The translations under genes were made by a program, and so were the position numbers. A stretch of 64,000 bases of DNA from Zeus faber (lineage: Eukaryota > Chordata > Actinopteri > Zeiformes > Zeidae). Below, one piece after another: positions 26,159 through 37,060 of this stretch. Location of the stretch: assembly GCA_960531495.1 (NCBI GenBank), contig OY482861.1:3771001-3835000 (forward strand), written 5' to 3'. Numbering within the stretch: the first letter of the stretch is position 1; every line of letters starts with the position of its first letter. The notes under the pieces were generated by a model. It was not told the DNA's origin and did not search any database. It saw only the letters and a list, made by a program, of their open reading frames with translations.

Positions 26159-26735
26159 TGTCGTGTTCAAAAGTTCCAAATCCGGAATGATGCGATGAAA
26201 CTGGAACTTTGAGCTACGGAGAGTTTATTGGACGGTTTGATAAGATAAAAAATAATACGTCGACGTAGTGAGTCCTAAGCTGCGTGTCTCATCTAGCAGA
26301 CACTTCACCCAGGAGTCCGCCGAAATGTTGTTTCCACGTCACTTTGTTACAAGCGACACACCCCCCTTTGCGGGGTGGTCCCTCCTTGTTATTTCCCCTC
26401 CCCCGAGTACCTAGGTTCAGACTCCCCGCTGTGTGTGCGGCAGATTAACCGTTTCAGTGCCGGTTTCTAACTGGTTGCGTAGTAACACCCGGTGTCTTTT
26501 TACATGTTTTAATTTTGGCTCTGACTGATCAATGAAAATGTATTTCATAATTACCCACAATATGAATGATAGTAATGTACATAAATAAATCAATGTAATA
26601 TATACTGTAGTATACACATGTAGTTTTGCTATTGAGGATCATTTAAATCTGTAATTTTATAGTTATAGTAGTATAGTTATATGTATGTTATAGTTATAGT
26701 ATATGTATATATTTATATACATTTTTTTTCTCACA
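26159..26735 (-). repeat. ERV family 1 3' LTR (minus-strand copy)
   Basis: 577 bp, TGTGAGAAAA at its start (26735) and GACA at its end (26159) on the minus strand. Aligns end to end with 5274-5825. Polyadenylation signal AATAAA on the minus strand at about 26225-26230. Preceded by a purine tract AAGGAGGGAAT. Confidence 0.88.
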
Positions 26736-26748
26736 ATTCCCTCCTTGG
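26736..26748 (-). other. Polypurine tract of ERV family 1
   Basis: AAGGAGGGAAT immediately upstream of the LTR TG on the minus strand, the normal site for plus-strand priming. Family 2 has AAAAGGGGGAT at its matching site. Confidence 0.75.
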
Positions 26749-26759
26749 AAACCGTCAGG

Positions 26760-27064
26760 TGTCCACAACAAAATATGTATAATACAATGAAACAATTCTG
26801 CATAGCATGATGTACACAGTGCATGGCTCCAACCCCATTTGTCTCAGCAGGAAAACCTGCCAACATCCGTATGATTGAACGTGTCGATGGCATTAACCCA
26901 TCCCCCGGACCATTTACAATAAAAGAGCAAACTAGCACAGAGTAATTTCTGAGGAGCAGTGTCTCCCTGGGTGTGATACTGGATCTCGCAGCTTTTTAGC
27001 TCTTAACCTCATGAGAGGTGTGCTGACTTCGCCGTTGTGATCTTTTTCTCTTGAACCCTCGTCA
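26760..27064 (-). other. Pre-LTR segment of ERV family 1, related to family 2
   Basis: Between the integrase end and the polypurine tract. About 26820-26905 (minus) aligns with 48037-48120 of family 2, sharing ATGGTCC, AATGCCATC, ACGTTCA, GGATGTTGG and AGGTTTTCC in order. Its function is unknown. Confidence 0.6.
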
Positions 27065-27325
27065 ACTAGATGCAGTCATCGTGGACGAGGATGCCGGGGT
27101 CCTGGTGCTCCCAAGGTCCGGTCCACCTTGGCTCAGGCCACTTTCGTTTGTGGACCTTGATGTGGACCCAGTCTCCGGGGCTGACCACCACGGATGTGGG
27201 GCAGTCTGGGGCAGTGTTCTTGACCTGTGAATACAAAACTTGAGATACTGGGTTAGTGCTTTGACATACTCAGAAAAACCTTCCTGGAAATCATCAAAAG
27301 CCGGTGATTTCGCTTAATTTGTTTG
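27065..27325 (-). pseudogene. Integrase C-terminal fragment, displaced downstream of env
   Basis: The minus strand reads AFDDFQEGFSEYVKAL, SPGDWVHIKVHKRKWPEPRW and a short continuation to a stop near 27072. It matches the plus-strand copy (9673-9832 and 10066 on) but without the SINE, which confirms that the SINE there is an insertion. Upstream it joins a segment that is not integrase (27326-27600), so it was moved by deletion or recombination. Confidence 0.72.
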
Positions 27326-27600
27326 GGAATTTCGTGTTGTTTCTGCTGGATCTGCTAATCGTGTCCAGATGAATCCTTCTCGGATGTCTTCACACAGCCT
27401 GGGCATGAAGTGTTCCAACAGAAGCAAGCAGAGATCCTGCCGACAACGCCAAACTGTGGAAGAAATTCTTCCGCAATGATCGGTGACGTTAATCTGCCCG
27501 CTACAAGAAACCAAAACTGAGAATATTCAAGGTTATTTATTCTGCAGAATAAAGAGAGAGATTCAGTGCTGCTACAAAACAGTGCTCGGATCAATCTGAT
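27326..27600 (-). pseudogene. Unassigned retroviral scrap, possibly gag
   Basis: A minus-strand frame (27514-27314) reads CLLLLEHFMPRLCEDIREGF, which resembles capsid/SCAN-like helices of retroviral Gag. The evidence is one short similarity pattern. It is fused directly to the integrase tail. Confidence 0.3.
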
Positions 27601-27679
27601 ATCACATGGTTTGGGTCAGGTCTCCGACGAGTCTGCCCCCCCCCAACTGTCTTACTGGGGTGGGGATGCCCCCCCCCCC

Positions 27680-28155
27680 CTAGAATGTAAATAACAGGTA
27701 CTTGCAAACTTGACCTGGCAGAATGGGGGTTGCATGACAATGCAGTTCCCCAGGAGTGTCCCTGATCCCTATAGAAGGTAAACAGGCCAAGTGTGATCGT
27801 ATTCTTTCATATTGGAATTGACATTGTAGGAGCAAATAATTTCCTGATTCTACATCATTGGCAGGAATGTATGTACAGCATGACTCACCGATCATAGCGC
27901 ATACACCTCCTTGAGCCGCACTCATTATGTCAAGTACCATGCGATTCTGGAGAACCATCGAACAGATGGAAGTTAATTCTTGTTTAACAGCTTCTTCTGC
28001 TAGGATAGTTGTATAAATTAACAGTAACAACCTATAATGTATGATATTTAACCACTTAAAAGCTGTAGCTATACCTACGGGCGCTAATATAGACGTAAAA
28101 AATTGTTCGGCTCTCCCTGCAATCCTATACTCAGCTGGAACCGATGTCACGGACA
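27680..28155 (-). pseudogene. ERV family 1 envelope, transmembrane subunit remnant
   Basis: This 158-codon minus-strand frame carries a hydrophobic fusion-peptide-like segment (FFTSILAPVGIATA near 28095-28055), a heptad-rich helix, the LQNRMVLDI segment of the immunosuppressive-domain type, and CAMIGESCC, a CX6CC motif of gamma-type envelopes (near 27905-27875). The frame ends before any membrane anchor. The upstream cleavage-site region lies in a duplicated stretch. It is incomplete and separated from its surface subunit by a SINE and repeat. Confidence 0.8.
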
Positions 28156-28431
28156 TTACATTTCATTTAGCAGACGCTTTTATCCAAAGCGACTTACAAT
28201 TGTTCAATAAACGACAGACATCAGGAACAATTAGGGGCTAAGTGTCTTGCTCAAGGACACTACAGCATGCTAGCAGGAGGAGCCTGGGATCAAACCAGCA
28301 ACCTTTAGATCACTAGACCACCAGCTCTACTGCCTGAGCTACCATCCCTGTACGGGTGCTAATATAGACGTAAAAAAGAATTTCTGCTCCGCCTACAATC
28401 CTATACTCAACTGGAACCGATGTCACGGACA
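28076..28431 (-). repeat. 80-bp direct duplication bracketing a SINE
   Basis: 28076-28155 and 28351-28431 are the same envelope segment, both ending CCGATGTCACGGACA, with roughly ten differences. SINE family B lies exactly between them (28156-28350). Far longer than a normal SINE target duplication. Confidence 0.88.
28156..28350 (-). mobile_element. tRNA-derived SINE, family B (best copy)
   Basis: Read on the minus strand: head GGGATGGTAGCTCAGGCAGT (A-box), then GGTTTGATCCCAGGC (B-box), a GTGTCCTTGAGCAAGACACT hairpin-like segment, and the conserved tail TTTGGATAAAAGCGTCTGC. Five copies are in this window, all in the same orientation. Confidence 0.82.
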
Positions 28432-28819
28432 TATATGTTCCTGATCATCTTACACGCACATCTCGATGGGTCTTGGTCAGATTATACATGTAAATTGGCA
28501 TATCTAACATAACTGGTGTGCAAATGCCAGCCCAGTTCCTGGGCAGACTTGTATATGCCATGTGTCCACATAACCAATGGATATCAGGAATTGTTACTTG
28601 TCCCATTGTATAAATTACCTGAGTTCAGTTACATGCTGTGGTTATCCCCACTGGAATTCCAGGGTAACAGTTACTTCTTCTATCGGAACAAATGGATTGA
28701 AAACACAAGGGGTGAATAACTCCAGCACGTGGACTATAATTGAGGAGGCTAGAGCAACAGTTAGAGTGGTAGCCAATCTTTTCCATTATGTTTTTGAATG
28801 GGCGGAGAACAAAAGACAT
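28432..28819 (-). pseudogene. ERV family 1 envelope, surface subunit remnant joined to the gag start
   Basis: The frame opens at 28819 with the same first 14 residues as the plus-strand gag start at 6928, then changes after the MEK codons (28786-28778) to unrelated sequence that reads as envelope. After a stop at 28625 an envelope-like stretch follows: IHWLCGHMAYTSLPRNWAG near 28555-28500, the form of a surface-subunit WxCG..LPxNWxG block. Gag and pol are thus absent between leader and env. This could be a deletion or a copy of a spliced env RNA (see findings). Confidence 0.65.
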
Positions 28820-28989
28820 GGGAAGAAGGGGGAGGGGGAAACCTGAGATGTTCGGATCTCAATGCGTTTTCTGGTGCAGCTACGCCACTAGTGGTCGTAT
28901 AGGTTATTACAGGTCAACTTTTTATTTTATTTTTTATTTATTTTATTTTTATATATATTTTTTATAATGCTCCCCTTTTATCTAGGGCA

Positions 28990-29870
28990 ATTTGAGGAGG
29001 TTTTCATACACATACACATACAAAATCTCTACACACTCTCTCAAACACACAGACTCTCTCAAACACACACACGCCCGCGGTCTCACATACACACACGCAC
29101 GGTACCTCTCTTTCTACACACATGCGGTACCTCTCTTCACACACACGTGGTACCTCTCTTCACACACACATGTGGTACCTTTTTTCACACGCACGGTACC
29201 TCTCTTTCTATACACATGCGGTACCTCTCTTCACACACACACGTGGTACCTCCTTTCACACACACGTGGTACCTCTCTTTCTACACACATGCGGTACCTC
29301 TTTTCACACACACATGCGGTACCTCTTTTCACACACACATGGTACCTCTCTTTCTACACACATGCGGTACCTCTTTTCACACACACATGCGGTACCTCTT
29401 TTCACACACATGGTACCTCTCTTTCTACACACATGCGGTACCTCTTTTCACACACACATGCGGTACCTCTTTTCACACACACGTGGTACCTCTTTTCACA
29501 CACACATGGTACCTCTCTTTCTACACACATGCGGTACCTCTTTTCACACACATGGTACCTCTCTTTCTACACACATGCGGTACCTCTTTTCACACACACA
29601 TGCGGTACCTCTTTTCACACACATGGTACCTCTCTTTCTACACACATGCGGTACCTCTTTTCACACACACATGCGGTACCTCTTTTCACACACATGGTAC
29701 CTCTCTTTCTACACACATGCGGTACCTCTTTTCACACACACGTGGTACCTCTCTTCACACACACACGTGGTACCTCCTTTCACACACACATGCGGTACCT
29801 TTTTTCACACACACACACATGGTACCCGTTGCGCACACTCACTCACACAGCTGGCAATACTATTTTATGC
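28990..29870 (-). repeat. Expanded GGTACC minisatellite in the ERV leader
   Basis: About 33 units of roughly 24-27 bp, each with GGTACCTCT and a CACACACA stretch. In places they are arranged as a higher-order unit of about 71 bp. All three plus-strand frames stay open for 257-311 codons because the unit has no stop. I treat these as chance ORFs. The plus-strand provirus has only about four units (6530-6650). Confidence 0.93.
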
Positions 29871-29885
29871 TAAGTCACGTGAATT

Positions 29886-30195
29886 GGGCCTTTAACCCTT
29901 AAATATTCGGTTTCTCTAAGAACCGGGCCTTTAACCCCTAAAATGCTTGGCTTGTTTTTAATTATAAAAATAATTCCGGGCCTTTCACCCTTTAATGCTT
30001 GGCTTCTTTACTATAAAAATAATGCCTGGCCTTTCACCACTAAATGCTTGGCTTCTGTACTATTTAAATAACGCCTGGCCTTTCACCACTAAATGCTTGG
30101 CTTCTTTACTATTTAAATAATGCCTGGCCTTTCACCACTTAATGCTGGGCTTCTTTACTATTTCAATAATGCCTGGCCTTTCACCTATAAATGAC
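29886..30195 (-). repeat. ERV leader tandem repeat (about 49-bp unit), six units
   Basis: Units with GCCTGGCCTTTCACCACT and AAATGCTTGGCTTCTTTACT on the plus strand. They are the reverse complement of the repeat at 6282-6480. Confidence 0.85.
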
Positions 30196-30365
30196 TATCG
30201 ACTACCCTTCTGAAGCATGAGTTAAACATTTTTCATCACCAAAACGTCGCTCAGTTTAAGCAAACTGGATGTATTCTCTACACACGGGCCCAAACGTTAC
30301 GTGGAATTACTACGCAAGTTAAACACACAGCATCACCCAGTTTAAACAAACTGGATGTTTGGATG

Positions 30366-30739
30366 CAATATGAATGATAGTAATGTACATAAATAAATCA
30401 ATGTAGTGTATACTGTATATACACATGTAGTTTTGCTATTGAGGATCATTTCAATCTGTAATTTTATAGTTATATGTACATTACATTTTGTCATTTAGCA
30501 GACGCTTTTATCCAAAGCGACTTACAATTTTTCAAACACCGACGGACGCAGCCATCAGGAGCAAATAGGGATTAAGTGTCTTGCTCAAGGACACTACAGC
30601 ATGCTAGCAGGAGGAGCCTGGGATCGAACCAGCAACCTTTAGATTACTAGCTCTACCTTCTGAGCTATCACCCCCAGTTAATGTATGTTATAGTTATAGT
30701 ATATGTATATATTTATATATATATATTTTTTTTCTCACA
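30366..30739 (-). repeat. ERV family 1 5' LTR, partial (U3 only) with SINE insertion
   Basis: The minus strand starts TGTGAG at 30739 and follows the LTR U3 to about 30366. It then jumps into leader sequence, so R, U5 and the PBS are lost. A SINE family B (30481-30677) interrupts it, with ATGTA repeated at both junctions. Confidence 0.8.
30481..30677 (-). mobile_element. SINE family B inside the ERV LTR
   Basis: It carries the family tail (GCAGACGCTTTTATCCAAAG on the plus strand), the GCTCAAGGACAC box, and B-box and A-box equivalents. Flanked by ATGTA. It is younger than the provirus. Confidence 0.8.
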
Positions 30740-31061
30740 CCCACTGGCTCGATAGCTCGGGGGGAGAGGCCCTTCTTTCGTTCAGAATAGTAGATCCACA
30801 CTGGGTCCCGGGTGTAACCCCGGCCCGATGTTAGTCTCTGCACTGCCGCAGCACTTATGTTGGAATACGAAGTCTTTACCCCATCGATTTGGTGTTCGGG
30901 CCGTGTTCGGGCCGTCCACGGACCTGGAGGTGTGGGGTGAGCCTAGCTTGGACTAAATATGAGTGTTGCGTGGCGCGCGATGACACTGAGGGGATATCAG
31001 TGGTTACTCAGGATCGGGAGTGGAGGAGTCCCCACTGGGGTCTTCTCTGGTCCCACTGGTC
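30740..31061. other. Unassigned, moderately GC-rich
   Basis: No protein recognised. It may belong to the Gmr1-like fragment that follows, but nothing in the translation supports this. Confidence 0.3.
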
Positions 31062-31317
31062 TCCTCCACTGATAATTTTCCACTAGAGCAGTTGTAGGAT
31101 GGTACCCTACGTCTGGCCTGAGCCTACCCCTTGAGCGGGTGGTTACAATCGATGGTGAATTTGTGTGCCCAGACGCCGCGCTCTTACCCGTATTTCTCTG
31201 TGATGAGGTACAGGTTATATCGAGTGAGCCATGACACTCAGTCAGGAGAGGAAATAACCCAGTTGTTGGTTCCAAAAGCCATCAGGAAATGCACCAGAAC
31301 CCCTTGGACACTACAAA
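31062..31317 (+). pseudogene. Gmr1-like Ty3/gypsy pol fragment
   Basis: Aligns with 57380-57590 (shared ATTTTCC..GAGCAGT, CCCAGA..CGC.CTC and ATCGAGTGAGCC.TGACACTC). The translated end reads YRLYRVSHDTQSGEEITQLL and then LVPKAIR, the segment just before the integrase zinc finger in gypsy elements. Cut on the right by a SINE. Confidence 0.6.
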
Positions 31318-31321
31318 ACAC

Positions 31322-31772
31322 TGCAGTGGCACGGTGGCACGGTGGCGCAGTGCATTGCACTGCTGCCTCACAGCAAGAAGGTCCTGGGTTCAATTCCCGC
31401 CTGGGGCGCTGTTGGCACCGTGCTCCGGTGGGTTATCTTCCAAAACAGGAGCCTTTCTGTGTGGAGTTTGCATGTTCTCCCCGTGCTCACATGGGGTTTC
31501 CTCCACCTCACGTCAGTAAGGACCTCCACCAAAAACATGCACACATCATCGTCTGACCAGCGATGGACACTTATCACCTGGTCCCCGGGCGCGTCCACGT
31601 ACGCTGCCCACTGCTCCTGGCTGTGCCCCCAGAGGAAGGACAAGCCAGGATGGGTCAAAAGCAGAGGAGCCATTTCACCGGCCACCATCAAGCATGTGTG
31701 TGTGTGTGCAAGCATGTGTTGTGGAGTGTCGTGTGATGATTAAAGACTGTTTCTTCTTCTTCTTTCAGCGGA
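31322..31772 (+). mobile_element. SINE family A (most complete copy)
   Basis: tRNA-like head GGTGGCGCAGTGCATTGCAC and B-box-like GGTTCAATTCCCGCC near 31387-31401. The body contains TGTGTGGAGTTTGCATGTTC, and the tail is GATTAAAGACTGTTTCTTC with TTC repeats ending at about 31767. About 450 bp, equal to the copy at 7027-7475. Confidence 0.85.
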
Positions 31773-32459
31773 TAATGGCCCGCTTCTATTAGCTGGACAT
31801 TTAGGCAGATGTGTGTAAGATAAGTGGTGTGCTGCATGTCCCGATCGCCAATTAGTGGTTGGTTGGTTACGACATTATGGCTCATAATCAAAACCTCGAT
31901 TCAGAATATGAATGGGATTTGCACTTCCAGAAAAGATGGTTAGTCTACTCTTACTCAGGTTTTATGATTATAGGCAAAGCCCTCTAGCGTCGCCCTTATT
32001 AGCTTCATCTTACAGAACATTTGATTGTACCCACCAGTCTGTCAACTGTGGCCTGCCCCTATAAAAGGCCCTGGGCCTACTATTCTGCTCCCCGAGGATC
32101 TTCAATGCGCCTAGGAAGACCTTTGCCCATGATCATAGAACTTGAGTTAGAGTAAGCTAACTATTGTTGTATTTCATATAGGCTGTGCCCTCTAGCTTCG
32201 TCCTTATTGGCATAAGGTGAAGCCAGTTGAGTCTACTCCCTGGAGTGAGAACAGAATTATACTCATACGCGGCTTTCCACTTTAACATAGCATCATGACT
32301 CACCCCTGTGCTGGAACCGTCCGTCCTCCTTTGTACATCCGGATGAGAAGGTCCGGGAAATATCTGGCCCAGTAGTAAAGCTAATCATGCGCTGGGACTA
32401 TCCAACCTCATTTGCATATTGGATATAAAGATCACACTAACTTATCCGCTTAATGTAGT
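31773..32459 (-). other. Probable DIRS 3' flank, unassigned
   Basis: No protein recognised. It contains a short direct repeat (GCCCTCTAGC.TCG.CCTTATT at about 31979 and 32188) and a CTATAAAAGG box at about 32060. Its position downstream of the minus-strand recombinase suggests it is the element's end, by inference only. Confidence 0.3.
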
Positions 32460-33240
32460 CTATATAGGCACTAGACAAGGGCGCTGTGCGGAGCACCGAG
32501 GAGGATGGGGATCCTCTAGATACATCCAGTAGATAAAATCTGACATGGTGAAGCCCATGACGCTGGCACACAAATGTTCTCCACTGACGCAGCTCCAAAT
32601 AGGGCAGTGGATGCCATCACTCTGCGAGTCGAGTAACCCTGATGCCAGGTGCAAAACTTGACCCATTTCCATGTAGGCTTGTGTGAGGCCGTCACATAAC
32701 CAATGAGAAAGCCGCTGTTTTGACAGGTTTCCCAATAGCACTGCTGTAGGAGAAAAACAGTTGAATTTTTCTCCTTATTGGTGCAGTCTGTCCCACATAT
32801 GCATCCAAGGCGCAAATAGAACATAAGCAGTGGAGATGTTTATCTTGCTTGTTAGCGTGCGGTGGCGGGTAGAAAGAGTCAAGTGTGATGTCCCTTGAAT
32901 GATTGGAGCTCCTGATGTTCTTCGGTATAAAAGTCGGATTGGGTTCAACGTAGCTTTATTCAGATTCACATTCGCAAGAAGGATGCTGGGGTGCATAGAC
33001 AGGGCAGTTAGCTACCCCAGGCTTTCAGATGTCAGTGGAAGCAGAAGCATGGTTTTGACGGACAACTGTTGAAAAGGGATGAGGAGGAGCAGTCAATCGG
33101 TTCAAAGCGCTCACCTGTGCGACAGCGTAGAACCAATTCCAGGTCCCATTTTGGGGTGCATACATCTTGCTCCCTGTAGGAAGCGTTTAATGAGGGGATG
33201 GCTAAACGCCCACATTTCGCCAAAGCCCTCACGGCAGGCC
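32460..33240 (-). pseudogene. DIRS-type tyrosine recombinase remnant
   Basis: DIRS elements integrate with a tyrosine recombinase instead of a DDE integrase. The minus strand reads PKWDLELVLRCRTGERFEPI (33150-33090), then HANKQDKHLHCLCSICALDA (32870-32810), then KQRLSHWLCDGLTQAYMEM and STRRVMASTALFGAASVENI with a following WASP segment (32720-32540). That matches the order of fish DIRS recombinases. The His before the STR box is Tyr in the readable frame, and several frameshifts separate the blocks, so the enzyme is dead. Confidence 0.72.
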
Positions 33241-33392
33241 AAAATAGTCAATGCAAGGTATATGCATCCAATCATTCAAGGGACATCACACTTGACTCTC
33301 TCTACCCGCCACCGCACGCTAACAAGCAAGATAAACATCTCCACTGCTTATGTTCTATTTGTGCCTTGGATGCATATGTGGGACAGACTGCA
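32782..33392. repeat. 126-bp near-perfect inverted duplication inside the DIRS remnant
   Basis: Arms 32782-32907 and 33267-33392 are reverse complements with only two mismatches, separated by 359 bp. The arms encode the same recombinase segment in opposite directions. Confidence 0.93.
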
Positions 33393-33951
33393 GTGGAAGG
33401 GGATAAATCCATGTCCAATAACCACTGGAGCTAGGAAAGTATGTATTCCACAGGGCATGAGGTAGGAATGACATTCTGTCCTTCGCACCAGCATTAAAAC
33501 GATATCCACTTTCCAACGTAGTGTTGTTAGAGCTGCCCTGGCACTCTGTATTGTATTAATTACCGCAGATGACAAGCCCCTTTGCTGTAGCCCGACCTCT
33601 CAGGTACTAGGCCACCAGTGGCTGACCGAGGATGGGATGCTGTTTTATCATTTCACGCTCTCTTTGTTCTCACTCTTATTAGCACTCTCACTCTATGAGC
33701 TGGATCGGAGGTAACGTGGAGAGTAGCTCGCAGGGCCAGGGGGCGAATGGAGAACCAGAGTTGGCACTGAGTATTCTTGCTGGTTTCAAATAGTTCCACC
33801 CATGCTTCTCCGAAGCGGCGTCAGATCTGCGGAACTATGTCTAGGTTCAGGCGCCACTTGCTCTCTGATGGTGCCTTCATCCAGGCGTCTCTCACCACAA
33901 ATTCTCTGCAACCCTGCCATTCAATATTTCCGCTGAAGATTTTTTTTCTAA

Positions 33952-33957
<6 letters not shown>
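33393..33957. other. Unassigned sequence
   Basis: No supported gene. It may continue the inverted DIRS copy, but the translation is not convincing. Confidence 0.3.
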
Positions 33958-33982
<25 letters not shown>

Positions 33983-33992
33983 CAGTATATAT
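33958..33992. repeat. (TA)n microsatellite
   Basis: TA units followed by a CAGTATAT variant. Confidence 0.9.
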
Positions 33993-34136
33993 TCACCATT
34001 GTAAATTCGGAGTGTGACTCATCTGCTGCTGTAGCGCCTGCCATCAAACTGCAGCATGAGTATGTTTAATACACGAGAACTCCACATTCTACACAAGACA
34101 GTTTTGTCTTGACATCTGTTGCATGAAATTGGATTT

Positions 34137-35185
<1,049 letters not shown>

Positions 35186-35531
35186 TACACCGATCAGCCA
35201 CAGCATTTAAACCACTGACAGATAAAGTGAATAACATTGCCCATCTCGTTCCAATGGCACCTGTCAAAGGATGGGATATATTAGGCAGCAAGTGAACAGT
35301 CAGTTCGTTAGGTTGGTGTGTTGGAAGCAGGAAAAATAGGAAAGCCTAAGCATCTGCGCAACTTTGACAAGGGCCAAATTGTGATGGCTACACCACTGGG
35401 TCAGAGCATCTCCAAAACGACAGGTCTTGTGGGGTGTTCCTGGTATGCAGTGGTTAGTACTTACCAAAAGTGATCCAAGGAAGGCCAGCCGTTGAACCGG
35501 CGACAGGGTAATGGGCTCCCATAGGCTCAAA
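35186..35531 (+). mobile_element. Tc1/mariner-like fragment, family D (5' part)
   Basis: Starts with ACACCGATCAGCCACA, the inverted-repeat end also seen at 50698-51294. The early transposase region follows (frames read FDKGQIVMA and [20 protein letters not shown]). Truncated near 35531 after a CGGCGACAGGGTAATGGGC segment, with no right end. Confidence 0.72.
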
Positions 35532-36321
35532 AATTCCTTTGTTTTCCCAAAAAAATGTATTTTAAAGGTACTGACTGGGCAAAGTCTGTTTAATGTCCAG
35601 TTCAACCAGTTCAACTGATTCGGACATTTGCGTTCACACAAACAGTTCCTCAAATTAACCAGATAATGTCTGGTTAATTTCATGGTTGCAGTGCATATGT
35701 GAAAGTATCTATACTATCTGTTCAAATAAATGTAAGACTCTGAACATAAACATTGAGCAGGATAGGTTAAATAGTAGTTATACTTTCAATTGGTGAGCAG
35801 AACTCTGCCATTAAGCGACAAATCTCCTTGTAACCATAGATTGAGCTTTTGAGTTCTCTCAATAGTCTGAATAACATTTAAGGGACATTGGGATTTATTA
35901 TCTTCAAGTATTTTCACCCCAAGATTAACGACACCATTTTTTTACAGGAATATTACAGATTCAAGATACCGATTGATCATTTATAGCTTCAGTGAACTCT
36001 GATAATTTCACAGGGGCATCACAAAGGTCACCCCCACAATCTGCATTGTTAAGCTGAGTCATGTTATGGAGAGATGTTAGAAAACCAGAAGCAGATTGTA
36101 ATTTGATTTGTATAGATTACTATAAAATTCAACGCAGAAACTAGCTATTGTTTTATCACTTTTTTAAAAGTCACTACTATATTTTCTAAGGTATTTAGCT
36201 TCTTCATACTGTATATAACTCCCAACATTATTATTAACTTCTAACATTATTATTAATTTCTGCAATATGCATTATCTTTGACTTTTTTCACCTGTGCTGT
36301 CAGCAGTCTTGGCATACAACA
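35532..36321. other. Unassigned AT-rich sequence
   Basis: No supported gene or element. Confidence 0.35.
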
Positions 36322-36650
36322 CGCAGTGCATTGCACTGCTGCCTCACAGCAAGAAGGTCCTGGGTTCCGGCCTGGGGCGCTGTTGGCACCGGCGGGTTAT
36401 CTCCCAAATAGGAGGAGCCTTTCTGTGTGGAGTTTGCATGTTCTCCCCGTGCTCACATGGGGTTTCTTCCACCTAATGTCAGTAAGGACCCCCCCAAAAA
36501 ACATGCACCAGGATGGGTTAAACGCAGAGGCCTCATTTCACCGGCCACCATCCAAAGCATGTGCATGTGTGTGTGTGCGTGCATGTGTTGTAGTGTGGTG
36601 TGCTGTGTGACGATTAAAGATTGTTCTTCTCCTCTTCTTCTTCAGTTCTC
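36322..36650 (+). mobile_element. SINE family A, internally deleted
   Basis: The head (CAGTGCATTGCACTGCTGCC) and body are present, but about 100 bp of the body is missing near 36509. Tail GATTAAAGATTGTTC with TTC repeats. Confidence 0.82.
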
Positions 36651-36654
36651 AACC

Positions 36655-37060
36655 TGCAAAGCCAATCTTTATTAATCATCAAGAACAACTTACAACAAAT
36701 CCCTCCTTTGGACAACCTGTGGGATGATAACAGCACAGCATTTTTGTTATACATTTATGGCTGCTACCAATCCCCCTCTTTGGAGAATGATCTTATCATG
36801 TTTTGATCAATAAACAACTATAATTCTGATTAATAAACAACAATTCTTCTCCAAGAGGGGGGGAATCACTACAATAAAACAACTAAAAATAGAAACAAAC
36901 AACATAATGTACCTGACAAAACATAATTAAAGTGACAAAAATTGGAACAGAAATTCTGGCACATGCTTCCTGTGACAGTTATGGCAATAAAGGTGAAGAA
37001 AAGGGAAATACATAATCAGGAGGATGATCAGGGGAGTGTGTGAGTGCACAGGATTAGTCC
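36655..37060 (-). repeat. GC-rich unclassified repeat family, copy 3 (3' part, inverted)
   Basis: The reverse complement carries the CTCCCCCTCTTGGAG box, GTTGTTTGTTTCTAT and TTTATTGCCATAACTGTCAC in the same order as 3890-4225 and 4550-4885. It lacks the GC-rich half. Confidence 0.6.

Larger units (their letters stand above)
26159..30739 (-). mobile_element. Endogenous retrovirus family 1, minus-strand copy (rearranged)
   Basis: Read on the minus strand: partial 5' LTR (30739-30366, with a SINE in it), leader (30365-29880), expanded minisatellite (29870-28990), shared gag start (28819), envelope surface part (28786-28432), 80-bp repeat and SINE, envelope transmembrane part (28155-27680), a gag-like scrap (27600-27326), integrase end (27325-27065), pre-LTR segment, polypurine tract and 3' LTR (26735-26159). 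Pol sequence lying after env is the wrong order for a provirus, so the copy is rearranged or composite. Not functional. Confidence 0.82.

Noticed and set aside
28290..28350. tRNA gene on the minus strand
   Set aside because: It is the head of SINE family B, repeated at four other sites with the same body.
28967..29902. Three long overlapping plus-strand ORFs (257-311 codons)
   Set aside because: All come from the stop-free GGTACC minisatellite; the three frames are open only because the unit repeats, and the region is ERV leader on the other strand.
31322..31420. tRNA gene
   Set aside because: tRNA-like boxes belong to SINE family A; the cloverleaf is not intact and the body and tail follow directly.
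32516..33465. Plus-strand ORF 33079-33465 as a gene
   Set aside because: Its right half is the inverted copy of DIRS recombinase sequence read in a wrong frame.
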